Below are positions 1 to 5,406 of a stretch of 5,738 bases of DNA, piece after piece. This DNA comes from a bacterium (lineage in GTDB: Bacteria; Cyanobacteriota; Vampirovibrionia; Gastranaerophilales; Gastranaerophilaceae). The DNA is taken from the NCBI GenBank assembly GCA_017541565.1, contig JAFXYU010000171.1, positions 1 through 5,738 of the forward strand, read 5' to 3'. How positions within the stretch are numbered: position 1 is the first letter of the stretch; every line of letters begins with the position of its first letter. A program made the position numbers and the translations under genes. The notes below the pieces were generated by a model, which saw nothing but the letters and a program-made list of their open reading frames with translations, was not told the origin of the DNA and searched no databases.

Positions 1-521
1 AGGTTAACGAATTTAAAGAACAAGACGGAAATATGTACGCTTTATACGGAACTCCTGCTGAAAATCTTTGCGGATTGCAGGTTAAGCAATTCCGTAAAAA
101 ATACGGTATTGTATCAAAAGTATCTGATAAACCGTATGTTTCAAACAGTTTCCACTGCCACGTAAGTGAAGATATTACGCCGATTGAAAAACAAGATTGT
201 GAAAAACGTTTTTGGGATTTGATGAACGGCGGAAAAATTCAATACGTAAAATATCCGCTTGATTACAACACAGATGCTGTAAAAACTCTTGTTGAAAGAG
301 CAATGGATATGGGCTTCTATGAAGGTGTAAACCTTTCACTTTCATACTGCGATGACTGTGGTCATGAGGAATTAAATATGGATGTCTGCCCGAAATGCGG
401 CAGCAGAAATCTTACAAAGATTGACCGTATGAACGGATACCTTTCATACTCAAGAGTTAAGGGTGATTCTCGTCTTGCTGATCACAAAATGGAAGAAATT
501 GCAGACAGAAAATCAATGTAA
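1..521 (+). CDS. nrdD: Anaerobic (class III) ribonucleoside-triphosphate reductase, C-terminal part
   Basis: The frame is open from the left edge (first full codon at base 3) to TAA at 519-521, so only about 172 C-terminal residues of a roughly 600-750-residue enzyme are present. The family reduces ribonucleoside triphosphates to dNTPs by glycyl-radical chemistry under anoxia in the cytoplasm. Visible landmarks are LYGTPAENLC near the start of the fragment, the NSFH...NGGKIQYV stretch typical of NrdD barrels, and a zinc-binding CDDC...CPKC pair (348-398). The C-terminal glycyl-radical loop is RMNGYLSY, its Gly codon at 435-437, followed by a conserved-looking tail ending IADRKSM. The catalytic thiyl cysteine would lie upstream, outside the window. 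The activase gene nrdG often follows nrdD but does not here: the gene stops at a strong terminator. The family call is secure; the specificity subtype is not visible. Confidence 0.95.
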   Translation, partial: VNEFKEQDGNMYALYGTPAENLCGLQVKQFRKKYGIVSKVSDKPYVSNSFHCHVSEDITPIEKQDCEKRFWDLMNGGKIQYVKYPLDYNTDAVKTLVERAMDMGFYEGVNLSLSYCDDCGHEELNMDVCPKCGSRNLTKIDRMNGYLSYSRVKGDSRLADHKMEEIADRKSM

Positions 522-539
522 TGATGAATAAAAGAATTA

Positions 540-571
540 AAAAAGGCTTAGCAGATTGCTAAGCCTTTTTG
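540..571. terminator. Bidirectional intrinsic terminator between nrdD and the convergent 161-aa gene
   Basis: A perfect 14-bp stem (540-553 with 557-570; core GGCTTAGCA / TGCTAAGCC) closes a 3-nt loop (GAT). The A/T ends of the stem supply a T-run in either direction: TTTTTGTTTT on the + strand, and TTTTT on the - strand. It lies 18 bases past the nrdD stop codon and immediately after the stop of the convergent gene, so it can terminate both transcripts. Confidence 0.9.
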
Positions 572-573
572 TT

Positions 574-1059
574 TTATACAAAATCAGATTTTGGTTTTTT
601 AAACTCAACCTGCTTCTGATTTAATGCGCCAACCGGATCTTTTGTAAGTCCTGCTGCATTAGAATATGCTTGCTTCGCATTTTTTACAATCAATGTCTTG
701 TTGTAATCATATCCGCTTGTTAAAGTTCCTTTTACCGGATCTTTTAAACCCGAAACTGAAGAATTTTGGAAGGTAAAAACTGTTTTTGGCGGAAATTCTG
801 TATTTTGTGCGCCTGTTTCAACAGTGTTCGGCTTATAACCCATATCTATACCGAAACTATAATTGTCTTCCTGTTCGTCTTTTGCATACTTGAACGATTT
901 AATGTTCTTGTGAAAATCAGACTGAGAATAAGTGACCGCTTCGTCATCATCAAACTCTGTATGAGCATTAATCGTAACCGCTGCGGGTTTAAACGGGGCT
1001 GTTAATTGACCGTACACTTCTTCTGTGGAGTACGCTCCTGATGTGTTGTTCACTTCCAT
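574..1059 (-). CDS. Hypothetical hydrophilic 161-aa protein with a repeated KDPV motif
   Basis: I do not recognise this protein. It has no signal peptide, no membrane segment and no cysteine, so a soluble cytoplasmic protein is likely. It is rich in Asn, Lys, Asp, Thr and Ser. Residues 35-67 are acidic and the C-terminus (EFKKPKSD) is basic, suggesting an extended or partly disordered chain. An imperfect internal duplication is visible: GLKDPVKGTL (104-113) and GLTKDPVGAL (137-146), with a lysine-rich linker between. The ATG at 1057-1059 follows an AAGAGA Shine-Dalgarno-like stretch about 9 bases upstream. It is a single-gene unit with its own candidate promoter, and it ends at the bidirectional terminator shared with nrdD. 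Reality as a gene is supported by length, the start context and the flanking terminators; function is unknown. Confidence 0.8.
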   Translation of the reverse strand: MEVNNTSGAYSTEEVYGQLTAPFKPAAVTINAHTEFDDDEAVTYSQSDFHKNIKSFKYAKDEQEDNYSFGIDMGYKPNTVETGAQNTEFPPKTVFTFQNSSVSGLKDPVKGTLTSGYDYNKTLIVKNAKQAYSNAAGLTKDPVGALNQKQVEFKKPKSDFV

Positions 1060-1108
1060 AATGATATCTCTTATATTGGTACTATATACTTACTTGTTAT
1101 ACATATAT

Positions 1109-1137
1109 ATTATATATCATTTTTCTATGCTCCAAAA
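1109..1137 (-). promoter_or_regulatory. Candidate promoter for the 161-aa gene
   Basis: A perfect -10 hexamer TATAAT reads on the - strand at 1109-1114. The -35 is weak: TTTTGG at 1132-1137 with a 17-bp spacer, or TTGGAG with a 15-bp spacer. The predicted leader is about 43 bases. The run of alternating T/A around the -10 makes its exact register uncertain. The poor -35 would suit a promoter needing an activator, and a perfect palindrome sits just upstream of it. Confidence 0.45.
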
Positions 1138-1140
1138 CCC

Positions 1141-1158
1141 CATGTTTCAAACATGTTT
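1141..1158. promoter_or_regulatory. Perfect 15-bp palindrome, candidate operator
   Basis: CATGTTTCAAACATG (1141-1155) is a perfect 7+1+7 inverted repeat. It overlaps a second perfect palindrome, AAACATGTTT (1149-1158), so the half-site ATGTTT / AAACAT occurs three times in 18 bases. It lies 3 bases upstream of the proposed -35 of the 161-aa gene, a position for an activator or repressor. There is no T-run next to it, and the thrS terminator is a separate hairpin, so a protein-binding site is more likely than a terminator. The binding factor is unknown. Confidence 0.5.
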
Positions 1159-1179
1159 ACAAATCTTTACATTTATTCG

Positions 1180-1219
1180 AAAAATAAAGCGGTGACATGT
1201 GTCTTGTATCACCGCTTTA
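1180..1219 (-). terminator. Intrinsic terminator of thrS
   Basis: On the - strand an 11-bp perfect stem (TAAAGCGGTGA, paired with TCACCGCTTTA; 1185-1195 with 1209-1219) encloses a 13-nt loop and is followed directly by TTTTT. It starts 30 bases after the thrS stop codon, in the expected orientation and position. Confidence 0.88.
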
Positions 1220-1248
1220 AATATATCTGTCAGATTATTTTTCGACTG

Positions 1249-3045
1249 TTATTTTGAAACAAAAACGGATGAATTTGATCTTGATTTAATTTCCTCTTCT
1301 ATTTTTGAAATAAATTCATCAACGCTGAATGTTCCGACCTGACCTATTCCGCGTGCACGAACAGCGACCGAATTAGTTTCAATTTCTTTATCGCCGATTA
1401 CGCAAACGTAGTTAATCTTCTTGTCCTGCAAACTTTCTCGAATTTTGTAATTCATAGATTCCGAACGGTCATCAAGGTTTGCTCTTATGCCTGCTGCACG
1501 CATTTTTTTATAAACCTGTTCAGCGAAATCTACATGTTTTTCATTTGAGATAGGAACAATATTTACTTGAGTAGGAGCAAGCCAAAGAGGGAAGCATCCG
1601 GCATAATGCTCAATCAAGATGCCGTGGAATCTTTCCATTGAACCGAAAATTACACGGTGGAGCATAAGAGGAGTCTTCATACTGCCGTCTTTATCCTGAT
1701 ATTTGATATCAAATCTTGCAGGAAGGTTAAAGTCAAGTTGGATTGTAGCACACTGCCACGTTCTTCCTATTGCATCCTTAACTTTGAAGTCAATTTTCGG
1801 ACCGTAGAATGCACCGTCACCTTCATTAATGTCATATTTCATTCCTCTGCGTTCCATTGCTTCTTTGAGTCCTGCTTCTGCTTTGTTCCAGTTTTCAATC
1901 TCACCGACAAAACTTTCCGGACGGGTAGAAAGTTCAACCTCAAATTCCATGTTAAATATTGCCATTGTGTCAGCAACAAAATCGATGATAGCATTGATTT
2001 CATCAACCAATTGTTCCGGTGTACAGAAAATATGAGCATCGTCTTGAGTAAAACCTTGAACGCGAGTTAAACCTGAAAGCGCGCCGGATTTTTCTTTTCT
2101 GTATACTGTTCCGAGTTCTGCCATTCTTAAAGGTAATGAACGATAAGAATATCTGTTTGCCTGATAAATCAGAATGTGGAACGGACAGTTCATCGGTTTA
2201 ACAACATATTGATCGTCACTATCCTCATCTTTTTGTACAAAGAACATATTTTCTTTGTAATGATCCATGTGTCCTGAAATTTCCCAGAGAGTAGACTTAG
2301 CGATTTGCGGAGTATTAACTATAACGTAACCGCGTTTTCTGTGTTCTTCTCTCCAGTAGTTTTCAATTTGTTCACGAACGCAGGCGAGATTTGGATGCCA
2401 CAGAACGAGTCCGCCGCCCATTTCTTCGCGGGTTGAGAATAGGTCTAATTGTTTGCCCAGTTTTCTGTGGTCACGTTTTTCTGCTTCTTCCAAGAATGTC
2501 AAATATGCCTGTAAATCTTCTTTATTCCAGTAAGCAGTCGCATAAATTCTCTGAAGCATTTTGTTCTTCTCGTTACCACGCCAGTATGCACCCGCAACTT
2601 TCAGTAACTTAATTGCGTTTCCTTTTATATAAGATGTATTCGGGATGTGAGGACCTGCACAAAGGTCGTTAAACAGAACATTTCCGTCTTTGTCTTTTGT
2701 AAGATACAATGTCGGATTATCATTTTTATGTTCTTCCAAGAGTTCTGCCTTATAGATTTCACCCTGTGACTTAAACTCTGCAATTTTGGCATCAACATCT
2801 TCAACATAGTATTTCTCAAATGTGAGATTTTCTTTGATAATGTTTTTCATTTCTTCTTCAATTTTGACTAAATCCTCTTGGGTAAAAGCGTACCCGTCAG
2901 TCAAGTCAAAATCGTAGTAAAAACCGTCATCCGTTGCCGGCCCTATGGCTAACTTTGCCTGCGGAAACAATTTTTGAACGGCTTGTGCCATGATGTGAGA
3001 ACAAGAGTGTCTCAATGTTCTTAAAGTTTCGTTGTTCTTTTCCAT
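1249..3045 (-). CDS. thrS: Threonine--tRNA ligase lacking the TGS domain
   Basis: It charges tRNA-Thr with threonine in the cytoplasm; class II synthetase, complete at 598 aa. Residues 1-10 are a short leader, with no TGS domain; the E. coli enzyme is 642 aa and has one. The editing (N2) domain starts at once with HSCSH (H13, H17) and ends with CAGPH (C129, H133), the four residues of the Ser-tRNA-Thr editing site. The catalytic core carries the zinc ligands C287 (MNCPFH), H338 (DDAHIF) and H463 (MLHR), the motif 2 arginine R316 in TVYRKEKSG, and motif 3 GSMERF with R472. Their spacing matches C334/H385/H511 and R363/R520 of E. coli. The anticodon-binding domain covers about 485-598. The ATG at 3043-3045 follows AGAAAGAG, 6 bases away; a longer start with a TGS domain is excluded by the promoter position. 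The gene is monocistronic, with its own promoter and terminator. No T-box leader is visible. Confidence 0.97.
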   Translation of the reverse strand: MEKNNETLRTLRHSCSHIMAQAVQKLFPQAKLAIGPATDDGFYYDFDLTDGYAFTQEDLVKIEEEMKNIIKENLTFEKYYVEDVDAKIAEFKSQGEIYKAELLEEHKNDNPTLYLTKDKDGNVLFNDLCAGPHIPNTSYIKGNAIKLLKVAGAYWRGNEKNKMLQRIYATAYWNKEDLQAYLTFLEEAEKRDHRKLGKQLDLFSTREEMGGGLVLWHPNLACVREQIENYWREEHRKRGYVIVNTPQIAKSTLWEISGHMDHYKENMFFVQKDEDSDDQYVVKPMNCPFHILIYQANRYSYRSLPLRMAELGTVYRKEKSGALSGLTRVQGFTQDDAHIFCTPEQLVDEINAIIDFVADTMAIFNMEFEVELSTRPESFVGEIENWNKAEAGLKEAMERRGMKYDINEGDGAFYGPKIDFKVKDAIGRTWQCATIQLDFNLPARFDIKYQDKDGSMKTPLMLHRVIFGSMERFHGILIEHYAGCFPLWLAPTQVNIVPISNEKHVDFAEQVYKKMRAAGIRANLDDRSESMNYKIRESLQDKKINYVCVIGDKEIETNSVAVRARGIGQVGTFSVDEFISKIEEEIKSRSNSSVFVSK

Positions 3046-3086
3046 ATTTTTCTCTTTCTATCCTTTTGGGGAGTAAATATTTGCCT

Positions 3087-3114
3087 ATTATTAGTAGTCA
3101 CATCTACCGGTCAA
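3087..3114 (-). promoter_or_regulatory. thrS promoter
   Basis: On the - strand, -35 TTGACC (3109-3114; 5 of 6 consensus) and -10 AATAAT (3087-3092; 5 of 6) are separated by 16 bp. Transcription would begin near 3080, giving a leader of about 35 bases. That is too short for a T-box or other large riboswitch, so any regulation is more likely to act at the DNA level. Confidence 0.65.
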
Positions 3115-3119
3115 TTACA

Positions 3120-3169
3120 TTTACCCCTTTACCCCCGGGTGGATCCCCGTAACTGTTACTAATACAGTT
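3120..3169. promoter_or_regulatory. C/G-tract block and inverted repeat upstream of the thrS -35
   Basis: In very AT-rich DNA, 3120-3149 reads (+) as a tandem TTTACCCC (3120-3127 and 3128-3135), then CCCGGG, TGGAT and CCCCG, so the - strand has three runs of 4-5 G. Next to it are GTAAC-T-GTTAC (3149-3159) and the overlapping AACTGT-N7-ACAGTT (3151-3169), both inverted repeats. The block begins about 6 bases upstream of the thrS -35, so it would not be transcribed from that promoter; a regulator-binding or DNA-structure role is possible. No function can be assigned. Confidence 0.4.
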
Positions 3170-3201
3170 TATCACAAAATCACTACATAAAAAACGTAAT
3201 A

Positions 3202-3243
3202 ATAAAATACAAAACAACAAACCGAAAAACCGATTTGCTGTTT
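3202..3243 (-). terminator. Probable intrinsic terminator of the 166-aa gene
   Basis: On the - strand AAACAGCAAATCG (3231-3243) pairs with CGGTTTGTTGTTT (3212-3224) over 13 bp, including two G-U pairs, around a 6-nt loop. A TTTTGTATTTT tract (3202-3214) overlaps the end of the stem and follows it. It starts 27 bases beyond the stop codon at 3270. The stem is AT-rich, so it is weaker than the other terminators in the window. Confidence 0.65.
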
Positions 3244-3269
3244 GAGATAATTATAATTGTTATGCTTTA

Positions 3270-3770
3270 TTAATATTCGGAATTTTTAACAACTCTCAGC
3301 ATGTTATCTCTGTTTTTTTGTAAATCCGCACATGCGTTTATGTATGATGAACGCTGTATTTTTGCTGTTTTTACAGACACATTTTTTTCATAAATATCCT
3401 TGACGAAACGCTTTTCGGTAATTTCGGATAAATAATTTTTAAACTTCTGAATTGTGCCGCCAACTTTGGATACTTTCCTGAATGTTGCAGCAATAGGAAA
3501 CATATTATGAAGTTTCCCTTTGATATCACCAAGTTCCATATCATTGCTGCCTAAAACGATTAAACCGTTTTTATTTTCATAAAAAGTTACACCATTTGCG
3601 TATTCCCTTATCTGTACTGCATCCTCGCCCTCACCGATTGTTTTTATCTGTATCAAAAGCGGTCTTACTTTTTTGTCCGGTGAGGCGTATTTTAATACTC
3701 TTTTGATTCCCTTTGCCATAGTTCTTGGTTTTGGAGACACATAACCTTTTATATTATGTACACTTAACAT
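3270..3770 (-). CDS. Hypothetical basic 166-aa protein
   Basis: I do not recognise a family. The protein is Lys/Arg-rich and has no signal peptide or membrane segment. The N-terminus holds an IKGYVSPKPR stretch (7-16), a basic helix-like region (18-29), then a beta-looking segment with two short strands around residues 51-73 (VQIREYANGVTFYENKNGLIVL). The C-terminal half (97-166) is charged and probably helical. The IKGY motif near the N-terminus resembles FRGY in the 233-aa protein of this window, a small-protein style I associate with Gastranaerophilales. The ATG at 3768-3770 has a good Shine-Dalgarno site, GAAAGG, about 7 bases upstream. It is monocistronic, transcribed divergently from the lipoprotein operon and followed by its own terminator. 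No clear promoter was found in its 205-base upstream region, which is highly AT-rich. Confidence 0.82.
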   Translation of the reverse strand: MLSVHNIKGYVSPKPRTMAKGIKRVLKYASPDKKVRPLLIQIKTIGEGEDAVQIREYANGVTFYENKNGLIVLGSNDMELGDIKGKLHNMFPIAATFRKVSKVGGTIQKFKNYLSEITEKRFVKDIYEKNVSVKTAKIQRSSYINACADLQKNRDNMLRVVKNSEY

Positions 3771-3945
3771 ATCCGTACCTTTCTTTATTAATCGTGTTTA
3801 ATTTTTGCGTTTACTTTTATATCGAAACATATAAATAAAGTTTTTGCCTTATAGTCACAGAAAGTTTACAAAATTTAATAATACAATAATTTTGGTATAA
3901 ATCTGATTATTTCATTCTTTAGCATGATAAAAATGACGAAAAAAA

Positions 3946-3969
3946 TGTTATAATACATGTTAGACGAGG
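3946..3969 (+). promoter_or_regulatory. Extended -10 promoter and RBS of the lipoprotein operon
   Basis: TGTTATAAT (3946-3954) is a perfect extended -10 (TG-N-TATAAT). No convincing -35 lies 16-18 bases upstream, which extended -10 promoters tolerate. Transcription would start near 3961, leaving a leader of about 15 bases that holds the ribosome-binding site GAGG (3966-3969), 6 bases before the ATG at 3976. The rest of the divergent region (3771-3945) is AT-rich and shows no other clear element. Confidence 0.6.
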
Positions 3970-3975
3970 TTTTAT

Positions 3976-4221
3976 ATGAAAAAAATCTGCACTTTTCTTA
4001 TACTCCTATCTCTTGTATCAGTTTTAACCGCAGGATGTGCGACAAATTCCAACAAGCCGAACATGATACAGTCAAAGCGCCGTTTTGCAGAATATGTTGA
4101 GCCCCAAGGAAACGTAAATAAAGATGTTATTGACCTCTCGGAAGGTCCAAAACAAAATTACAATGCACAACTTGGGCCACAGAACCTCAATTTTGACATT
4201 AAGATTGTTGATCCTTATTAA
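3976..4221 (+). CDS. Small predicted lipoprotein (81 aa)
   Basis: The N-terminus is a typical type II signal peptide: MKK, a hydrophobic segment (residues 6-18) and the lipobox LTAGC with the acylated Cys at 21. Signal peptidase II would leave a 61-residue mature lipoprotein anchored in a membrane and facing outward. The residues after Cys (ATNSNK) contain no Asp at +2, so retention by an E. coli-type rule is not suggested. The mature part is hydrophilic, rich in Asn, Gln and Pro, and has no recognised domain. It is the first gene of a likely three-gene operon with a short leader and a good Shine-Dalgarno site. Two in-frame TAA codons end it (4219-4224), and the next ATG is only 6 bases away. 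Lipoprotein status is well supported; its role is unknown. Confidence 0.85.
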   Translation: MKKICTFLILLSLVSVLTAGCATNSNKPNMIQSKRRFAEYVEPQGNVNKDVIDLSEGPKQNYNAQLGPQNLNFDIKIVDPY

Positions 4222-4227
4222 TAAATT

Positions 4228-4587
4228 ATGGAAGATTTAAACAACAGAAAATTTGTCGGAAGACTCATTTTTTCCGTATTAACCTCCAGAAGGTCTGTGC
4301 GGGAGGCAATTGCGCTTTTTCCCGACAGCATGGACAAAAATATAGAGTGTGCATACCATGCTCTTGTTCATTATGAAGCGGATGAGGATATGAGATACCA
4401 AGACATTGAATACCGCGAGGAACAGGACGATTATCTTGAATTTATAGCCCAAAATCTTGTTGAAGGGAAAGAACTTCCGAGAAATATTATTGCAGATTAT
4501 GAAGATTATTACAAAGGGGTTGCAAAACCGTGGGTTGCAGGAATAAAAGGGTTTTTAAAGGAATTTGCGAGATTCATCAACACTTAA
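4228..4587 (+). CDS. Hypothetical acidic 119-aa protein
   Basis: I cannot name the family. The protein has no signal peptide and no membrane segment, and looks largely helical. A strongly acidic centre holds YHALVHYEADED (43-54) and EYREEQDDYLEF (61-72), flanked by a basic N-terminal part (RKFVGRLIF, SRRSVREAI) and a more basic, aromatic C-terminus (KPWVAGIKGFLKEF). The His and acidic cluster could bind a metal or a partner, but that is speculation. The start lies 6 bases after the lipoprotein stop and in the same frame, behind AT-only sequence without a Shine-Dalgarno site. Translation therefore probably depends on coupling to the upstream gene. An operon with its neighbours on both sides is likely. 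Confidence 0.8.
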   Translation: MEDLNNRKFVGRLIFSVLTSRRSVREAIALFPDSMDKNIECAYHALVHYEADEDMRYQDIEYREEQDDYLEFIAQNLVEGKELPRNIIADYEDYYKGVAKPWVAGIKGFLKEFARFINT

Positions 4588-4598
4588 ACATCAAGACA

Positions 4599-4625
4599 CT
4601 TGCAATAATTTGGATTTTGTGCAAG
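4599..4625 (+). other. Weak inverted repeat before the 233-aa gene
   Basis: CTTGCA (4599-4604) and TGCAAG (4620-4625) can pair around a 15-nt AT-rich loop in the 46-base spacer. The right arm lies 8 bases before the ATG, where a ribosome-binding site would be, and no clear Shine-Dalgarno site is present. A 6-bp stem is weak and may be chance. Confidence 0.25.
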
Positions 4626-4633
4626 AATGAATT

Positions 4634-5335
4634 ATGGAAATAAAGTGTAACTTTCACCACCAAATTGTGAATAACAATTACACCCCCAAGAAAGAGAGGG
4701 TTCCAGAATTTCGCGGATACGAGAGTGTGCTGCTGAGAGAGGTGGGAGAAAGTGCGGATAAGTTTGTGAGAAGACCGGTTGCGATGAAAAGTGCGACCGG
4801 TCTTCACGGTCTTGGCAAGAAATTACACAAAGCGTTTGCTCCGGTGAGAAGATTCACGGAACAATACAAGCATAACATCAAACACACTTATGACCACAAA
4901 ATAATTTTTGCAATGGTCGAAAAAGAGTTGTTTGGCACAAATTCAATCGACAGTATTACTCATGATTTGGATAAATTAATACTATATTCTCTTGGTTTTT
5001 CAAAATCATTCGTATCCAAATTTCACAGAAAACACTCGGAACATCACTGCGAAAGCGGTAAGCGACCTAATCTCAGAAGCATGATTTGTGATAACGTTGC
5101 ATCTTCACCTGAATTTAAACCTGAAAAGAAACTTTCATTAAGAGATTATTACCAATCTTCTGAAGATTTGCAAAGTGTAGAAGGTCTGGGAGATATCTTA
5201 GAAAAATATAACTACGGTGAAAATATTGATTTTAGTAAAATTAAACGTGCGAAGAGTACAAAACAACACAATGCACTTCGATTTGTTGCTGACATTGCCA
5301 AAGTAATACCTTTAGTTTTGGCAAGTCTGGTATAA
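4634..5335 (+). CDS. His-rich 233-aa protein with HD-like metal-ligand array
   Basis: No named family is certain. The N-terminus (1-50) looks flexible and contains PEFRGY (24-29). The central part (about 75-175) has a run of putative metal ligands in the order of HD-type phosphohydrolases: H80, H84 and H88 (KHNIKHTYDH), then THDLDK (H110, D111, D113), then FHRKHSEHH (H131, H134, H137, H138), then ICDN (D153). This resembles uncharacterised HD-like families such as DUF5662, recalled from memory and not searched. SSPEFKPEKK (157-166) follows. The C-terminus pairs a basic patch (KIKRAKSTK, 202-210) with a hydrophobic tail (VIPLVLASLV), possibly for membrane association. The start at 4634 lacks a clear Shine-Dalgarno site; an in-frame Met at residue 51 is an alternative that keeps the His array. 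It is the last gene of the likely operon, 46 bases after the 119-aa gene and just before a terminator. Confidence 0.8.
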   Translation: MEIKCNFHHQIVNNNYTPKKERVPEFRGYESVLLREVGESADKFVRRPVAMKSATGLHGLGKKLHKAFAPVRRFTEQYKHNIKHTYDHKIIFAMVEKELFGTNSIDSITHDLDKLILYSLGFSKSFVSKFHRKHSEHHCESGKRPNLRSMICDNVASSPEFKPEKKLSLRDYYQSSEDLQSVEGLGDILEKYNYGENIDFSKIKRAKSTKQHNALRFVADIAKVIPLVLASLV

Positions 5336-5356
5336 GTTTGCATCCATAATATAAAA

Positions 5357-5397
5357 GGCGGATTGAAGAGTTCAATCCGCCCGATTTAATTGTTTTT
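5357..5397. terminator. Bidirectional terminator ending the operon and the phosphoesterase gene
   Basis: A perfect 11-bp GC-containing stem (GGCGGATTGAA / TTCAATCCGCC; 5357-5367 with 5371-5381) closes a GAG loop. On the + strand an imperfect T-tract (GATTTAATTGTTTTT) follows; on the - strand TTTTATATT follows directly. It lies 21 bases after the stop of the 233-aa gene and about 10 bases past the stop of the convergent gene, so it can serve both. Confidence 0.88.
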
Positions 5398-5406
5398 GGT
5401 ATGTAT

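Noticed and set aside
766..1005. A 79-codon + strand open frame antisense to the 161-aa gene
   Set aside because: Its composition (Cys, Phe and Ile runs) is that of an antisense shadow, and the opposite-strand gene has a better start context, promoter and terminator.
1657..2070. Open frames of up to 137 codons antisense or out of frame within thrS (also 1829-2035, 1839-2039, 2391-2612, 2625-2819)
   Set aside because: They overlap conserved ThrRS catalytic and editing sequence and resemble no protein.
3131..3149. Vector polylinker or adaptor contamination (adjacent CCCGGG and GGATCC sites)
   Set aside because: The two sites are separated by other bases in an order unlike the common polylinkers, the flanks are native AT-rich DNA with a plausible promoter, and the repeat extends beyond the sites.
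3121..3149. G-quadruplex on the - strand
   Set aside because: Only three runs of four or more G are present; the fourth tract needed for a three-tetrad structure is missing nearby, leaving at best a weak two-tetrad form.
3046..3169. T-box riboswitch in front of thrS
   Set aside because: The - strand leader has no AGGGTGGNACCGCG-type T-box sequence and no terminator/antiterminator pair, and the best promoter leaves a leader of only about 35 bases.
4627..4650. Seven-codon upstream frame MNYGNKV overlapping the start of the 233-aa gene
   Set aside because: No ribosome-binding site, and so short in AT-rich DNA that it is expected by chance.
4577..4807. A 76-codon - strand open frame across the 119-aa/233-aa gene junction
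   Set aside because: It overlaps the start of the 233-aa gene, has no ribosome-binding site and runs against the operon.
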